Made by a program: the position numbers and the translations under genes. Shown here piece by piece: positions 60,416 through 64,000 of a stretch of DNA of 64,000 nt. Numbering within the stretch: position 1 is the first letter of the stretch; each line of letters opens with the position of its first letter. The DNA lies in assembly GCA_024663395.1 (NCBI GenBank), contig JANFAH010000007.1, positions 1,612,001-1,676,000 on the forward strand. Reading direction: 5' to 3'. Source of the DNA: Pisolithus tinctorius. Taxonomy: Eukaryota; Basidiomycota; Agaricomycetes; Boletales; Pisolithaceae. The notes below the pieces were generated by a model. The model saw only the letters and a program-made list of their open reading frames with translations. It was not told where the DNA came from and ran no database searches.

Positions 60416-62937
60416 TATGTTTTATCTGCTGTGCACACTGAGCCTTGTTTTCACCTTATATAGTTTGTGAGTGGGGTTCATGCAAACTTCCTAAATTTAT
60501 TCATGATTTCCCTTCAGGATGTAAGTGTCCCAATATTTTATCTGGCTCTACCACTACATTGCTCCATGCTCCCATCAGCATGTTAGTTGCTCCTAATTCG
60601 AGTTATTCCCCCTTTCAATTACCTTTTGCAGGATGTATGAGCTTTTCATTCATCCTTGCTATCTAATATTTAACAATGACATTCATAGTTGGTTTGTGTC
60701 AATAATATTTCATCATCATTGAAAGTTATGCCAATGGACATGATTTGTACATATGTCAGGTGGTAGGTTCCATCCTCTATGTGTTTCTTTGTTCATCCTG
60801 ATAAAATTGCAATTATCTGTATCCCACCATAGCCTGATATTCATCACAAATTTGCCCCTCCCTCAATGCCTAACCTCTCATCATGCTTGCCACCTTCAAT
60901 CAGATATATCATGGAACATGGCATTGGTGAATTATATATAAATTTCTTTCTTTTCAAACATGTGCTTATCATTTCAGGATCTATTTTGGTGTTTGAGTAT
61001 TTGTATTTCTTATTGCAAATCAATGAGGGAAGTTGTGATGATGTTGAAGAATGCTTGATCCTGGCTGTCAAGGAGTATCAGATGTCAGGCATCCAAGCCA
61101 CAGTCATTGACCTTATTGCAGCAGGTCTTCAAACACATGGTCAGAACATAGGGGCTTTATGTAATGTACTTGTGGATATTGCAAAGGCAAATCAGATGTG
61201 TAAGCTGTCATTTCTTTGTGAGTTGCACATGCCCCATTAACTTTTTCTTTTTCAGCAAAGAAGCTACTGAAATAGTGGGCAATTGTAAGGGCCTAGTTTA
61301 TCCAGTCTTTGACAGGGGCCATTTATTGTGAGATCAGTGTAGCATGTTTTGTTGCATTTCTTCAAATTGCCAATGCAGTCATCTTCCTTTAGAGACTTAG
61401 TGGTGGAGGGTATCTTATGAAGCATGCAATTCATTATGTTGTACCTCCATCTGTTTTGCAACTTGATAATCCCTAAGATGTTTACATGTATGTCAATTCA
61501 AATGAAGAAACCTTCCATTGGTGGCACAATCAATCCATGGTTTTTTACATGATCAACCATATCCTACTGTTTTTTTCAGTTAACACCAAAACTTGTTTCA
61601 GCAGTGAATATGTATCTAAGTGCCCAGGATTAGGGATCTGCATGGGTATCCATAACCTGTATGGGTGACTGTACCCTTATCTGTGTGCCTACAGGTATGG
61701 GTCTGAATTCCAGATCCATGATGCCTGGTACCCCTACCCACACCCATGATGGTGGGTTTCCCATGGGTATGTCAATGTAATGTATATTATGTAAGCTTTT
61801 TGTGGTGTTGATTTGCATCCCAAAGCACTATTGTAATTGAAGATGCCCATATTCACATACAACCAGTATGTTAAGTCTGGGGATACTGGGGTCAAGACCA
61901 GTCTAGAGTCCAGCACTAGCACAAGGCTGAGAGGGCAGGAAGCAGATGGCAAACAAGGGAAATCAGAGGGCAGATGATGTATTGATTGGACTTAGTGAGT
62001 GAGAGTGCAGTGCTATTCCCTTGTGTGGGCTGCAGTCCAAGTCTGGGGCCAAGATGGAGTTCAAAATAAGACTTAGTTAATTTCAGACCAGACTATGGGC
62101 TAAACTGATACAAGCTTACACAGCAAGCATTTTATAATTTTCTTTGCAGAAACATGGGGAAACAAGTGGAAATAATCTTATGTATTGAAAAGCTTTTTGG
62201 ACAGAAAACATGGCATAGTAGATTTCCAATGTTTTACTGGTGAAAAACAATTACTATGACCCACCACCAAAAACCAAAAACAATCATTAAAAAAAAATTA
62301 GTACTGTTTTCTGCATGTTATGTAATTGATTAATCAAATGTAGTACCATGAAATAATTTAAACACACTGGTCATTAGAGAACATGTGATGTTACATAGCA
62401 CATCACAAGTAAATGATAAATGTTTTGTATGTGATAATACTAATAAACTTTAACCAAGTCTTTCAATGTTGACCCACAAAACATCAGATTATTGGCTCAA
62501 TGTGTACTTCATAAGCATGACATTTGAAACAATATTTGTTATGTGCAAAAACATGCTACTGAGATTCCATATTAACATGCTAAATATTTTCAATCAAATC
62601 ACACTGTTTTGTCTCCCAGAGAACATGATAAATAAAGAGTGTATTAAAGTGTCCTGTGGTATCACAGAACATGATAAGTGGCATCTGTAACCATCAATGC
62701 TATCACTACTTGTCCTTGCTCAACCACCCCATCACATGCTGTCACATGATCTTATCAGTCATGATATGTGCCACCTGACTTTTGATACTTGAGTATTCTG
62801 TGTCCTTTGTTGTTTTTCTTGCAACAACACATTGATGAGACACATTGTAATGTTCTGTGATAGAACAGGATAGTCCAAAATCCATGGTTGCCCCTGACTG
62901 ACTAGAGAAAGTGTGACGAGACCTAAACAACAGGGTT
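60416..62937. other. AT-rich region after the minisatellite
   Basis: CpG-poor sequence. One coding-like stretch lies at 61000-61280: an acceptor-like TTTCAG at about 60978, an open frame with DDVEECLILAVKEYQ and GIQATVIDLIAAGLQTHG, then an intron (CTTTTTCAG at about 61255) and AAG AAG CTA CTG AAA TAG. It may be the terminal exons of the GTPase-family gene cut off by the array, or a separate remnant. A degenerate GGGTATCC/GGGTACC-rich stretch lies at 61620-61770. Nothing else is supported. Confidence 0.4.
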
Positions 62938-63325
62938 TGTTGTAGGCTCGCACCAAGAACCAACAAAGAAGAGTAAAGAAGAAGAAAGGGGAACGGCTTA
63001 GAAGCAGGCGGATTTAGGACTCGAAGACCCAAATGAACTAGCTTGGAGCTAGTTGGGTGATTTGAGCAACGGTACTTATACTATAGTACATGAGGCTACG
63101 GTGAGGCGTACATGAGGTCTGTGACATCATGGTGATGTCATAATGATATCATAGTGGAGCGGAACGTACTAGAAGAGGGAAGCAAGGCAGAGGTGAGGCA
63201 AGGTCCAGACCGGGGTCCGGGCTGAGTCCGAGAGACAAGATAAGACGAGAAGATTAGATAAGACGAAAAGAAAAGAGAGGATGAAAAGAAAAGAGAAGAA
63301 AAGAAAAAGAGTACGTATCGTAACA
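62938..63325 (-). repeat. Candidate 3' LTR of element E
   Basis: In minus sense the LTR starts TGTTACGATACG directly after a purine tract (AAGGAGGGG, about 63329-63338). It ends CCTACAACA at 62938, giving TGTT/AACA termini over 388 bp. The partner LTR is outside the window, so the left boundary is provisional. The U3 part is strongly purine-rich on the plus strand (63236-63310). Confidence 0.6.
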
Positions 63326-63336
63326 CTATCCCCTCC

Positions 63337-64000
63337 TTAGAAATCGACTTCCAGGCGATTGAAGGTAGGGACAGTGTCGGTAAAGTTCTCCAGGGGTTTG
63401 AAGAGGGAGGAGAAGAGGAAGGAATCCATGCCACAGAGTTTTTGGGGAGCAGAGGGGTTGAGACGATGGAAGTCCCTGACAGCACCAGGGGCAGACTTCA
63501 AGGCGGACTCAGGTTCCCAAGTGCGATCCTCATCATGATACCCCTTCCAATGGACGAGGTACTCAAGCCTGTTCCTTTTTAGGCGAGAATTGGCGACATA
63601 GTCCACCTCGAACTCTTCGTCGCCCTCGTGCCCTACCACCGGTCCCAGGCGAGTGACGGTTTGGCCCTCCAAAGGTCCTTTGTACGGTTTTACTCGAGAA
63701 ACATTAACGACTGGATGGATTTTGAGGGTCTTTGGGAGTTTCAATTCTACTGCATTGGGTTTTAATGAAACAACCCTGTAAGGACCGATCCAGCGTTCTG
63801 TGAGTTTCCTGGAGGGGCGACCAGAGAGGGAGATGCGGGAGGTTTCCAGCCAAACCATGTCACCAACCGAGTAGGAGGGGGCGTCAGAGCGAGACGCATC
63901 TGCAGATACCTTCATTCGTTCTGCAGCTTTGTCTAAAGCCTTCTTTGTGTCCTCCAAAACCTTAGCGAGATCAATAGCATGATCTGTAGCTGCCTCTGCC
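63337..64000 (-). CDS. Element E pol C-terminus with chromodomain (partial)
   Basis: The frame is open from the window edge (AEAATDHAIDLAKVLEDTKK) to the stop at 63337, 221 codons. It contains the integrase C-terminal GPY/F-like module (YSVGDMVWLETSRI, RWIGPYRVVSL, IHPVVNVSRVKPY) and a chromodomain (EFEVDYVANSRLKRNRL, EYLVHWKGYHDEDRTWEP). The chromodomain probably guides integration to chromatin marks. No stop interrupts it, so this copy may be younger than A and B. Confidence 0.85.
   Translation of the reverse strand, partial: AEAATDHAIDLAKVLEDTKKALDKAAERMKVSADASRSDAPSYSVGDMVWLETSRISLSGRPSRKLTERWIGPYRVVSLKPNAVELKLPKTLKIHPVVNVSRVKPYKGPLEGQTVTRLGPVVGHEGDEEFEVDYVANSRLKRNRLEYLVHWKGYHDEDRTWEPESALKSAPGAVRDFHRLNPSAPQKLCGMDSFLFSSLFKPLENFTDTVPTFNRLEVDF

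Larger units (their letters stand above)
62938..64000 (-). mobile_element. Ty3/gypsy element E, 3' end (cut by window edge)
   Basis: It comprises a pol C-terminus with chromodomain (63337-64000), a polypurine tract and a 3' LTR (62938-63325), all in minus orientation. The rest lies beyond the window. Confidence 0.8.

Overview
This window is nuclear DNA of a filamentous basidiomycete, most likely an Agaricomycete. Genes are split by many 45-90 bp GT-AG introns. The mobile DNA is Ty3/gypsy with fungal-type reverse transcriptase plus a Plavaka/CACTA-like transposase, and there is a P-loop GTPase of a type I associate with mushroom-forming fungi. A Boletales host is a guess from the transposon flavour only. 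I saw no tRNA, rRNA or CRISPR array.

Layout. 1-13.1 kb: an edge fragment, then a 12.3-kb minus-strand Ty3/gypsy element (A, 804-13100) with two 998-bp LTRs and a CTGG duplication. 13.1-28.5 kb: a Plavaka-type transposase gene (14.4-18.9 kb) and, just upstream on the same strand, an unrecognised multi-exon gene (19.2-28.5 kb). A second gypsy element (B, 20286-28359, two 714-bp LTRs, ACCAG duplication) is inserted into that gene. 28.6-29.5 kb: an 847-bp TA-flanked inverted-repeat element, probably a pogo/Tc1 deletion derivative. 29.5-52.5 kb: a CpG-normal gene island with five well-formed spliced genes: a bHLH-like protein, an old-yellow-enzyme oxidoreductase, a Zn2Cys6 factor, a mitochondrial p32/MAM33 protein, and a membrane-anchored fatty aldehyde dehydrogenase. 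A sixth small gene has an eIF4E-binding-like motif. The island is bracketed by relics of two normally essential genes, a Prp43-type DEAH helicase (about 31 kb) and SMC1 (48.3-51.2 kb). 52.5-62.9 kb: a CpG-poor block with a GTPase gene whose N-terminal region carries three 218-bp tandem units, followed by about 5.8 kb of an 81-bp minisatellite. 62.9-64 kb: the 3' LTR and pol end of a third gypsy element (E), cut by the window edge.

Main points. (i) Element B carries an antisense, spliced gene between pol and the 3' LTR, encoding a coiled coil plus a six-cysteine cluster. Element A has a decayed antisense gene with a similar cysteine motif in the same place. (ii) Element decay is dominated by CpG deamination: paired LTR sites read TG in one copy and CA in the other, nearly all interrupting stops are TGA in CGA-like context, and four catalytic sites were lost by CpG to CpA changes. 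(iii) B has an A AAA AAT slippery site abutting the gag stop, with pol in the -1 frame. (iv) Each 81-bp minisatellite unit contains a donor-like GTGAGT, a CTGAC branch-like motif and a terminal TAG, so it resembles a tandem array of introns.

All of this was read by eye. Splice junctions come from frame continuity and GT-AG rules, not transcripts.
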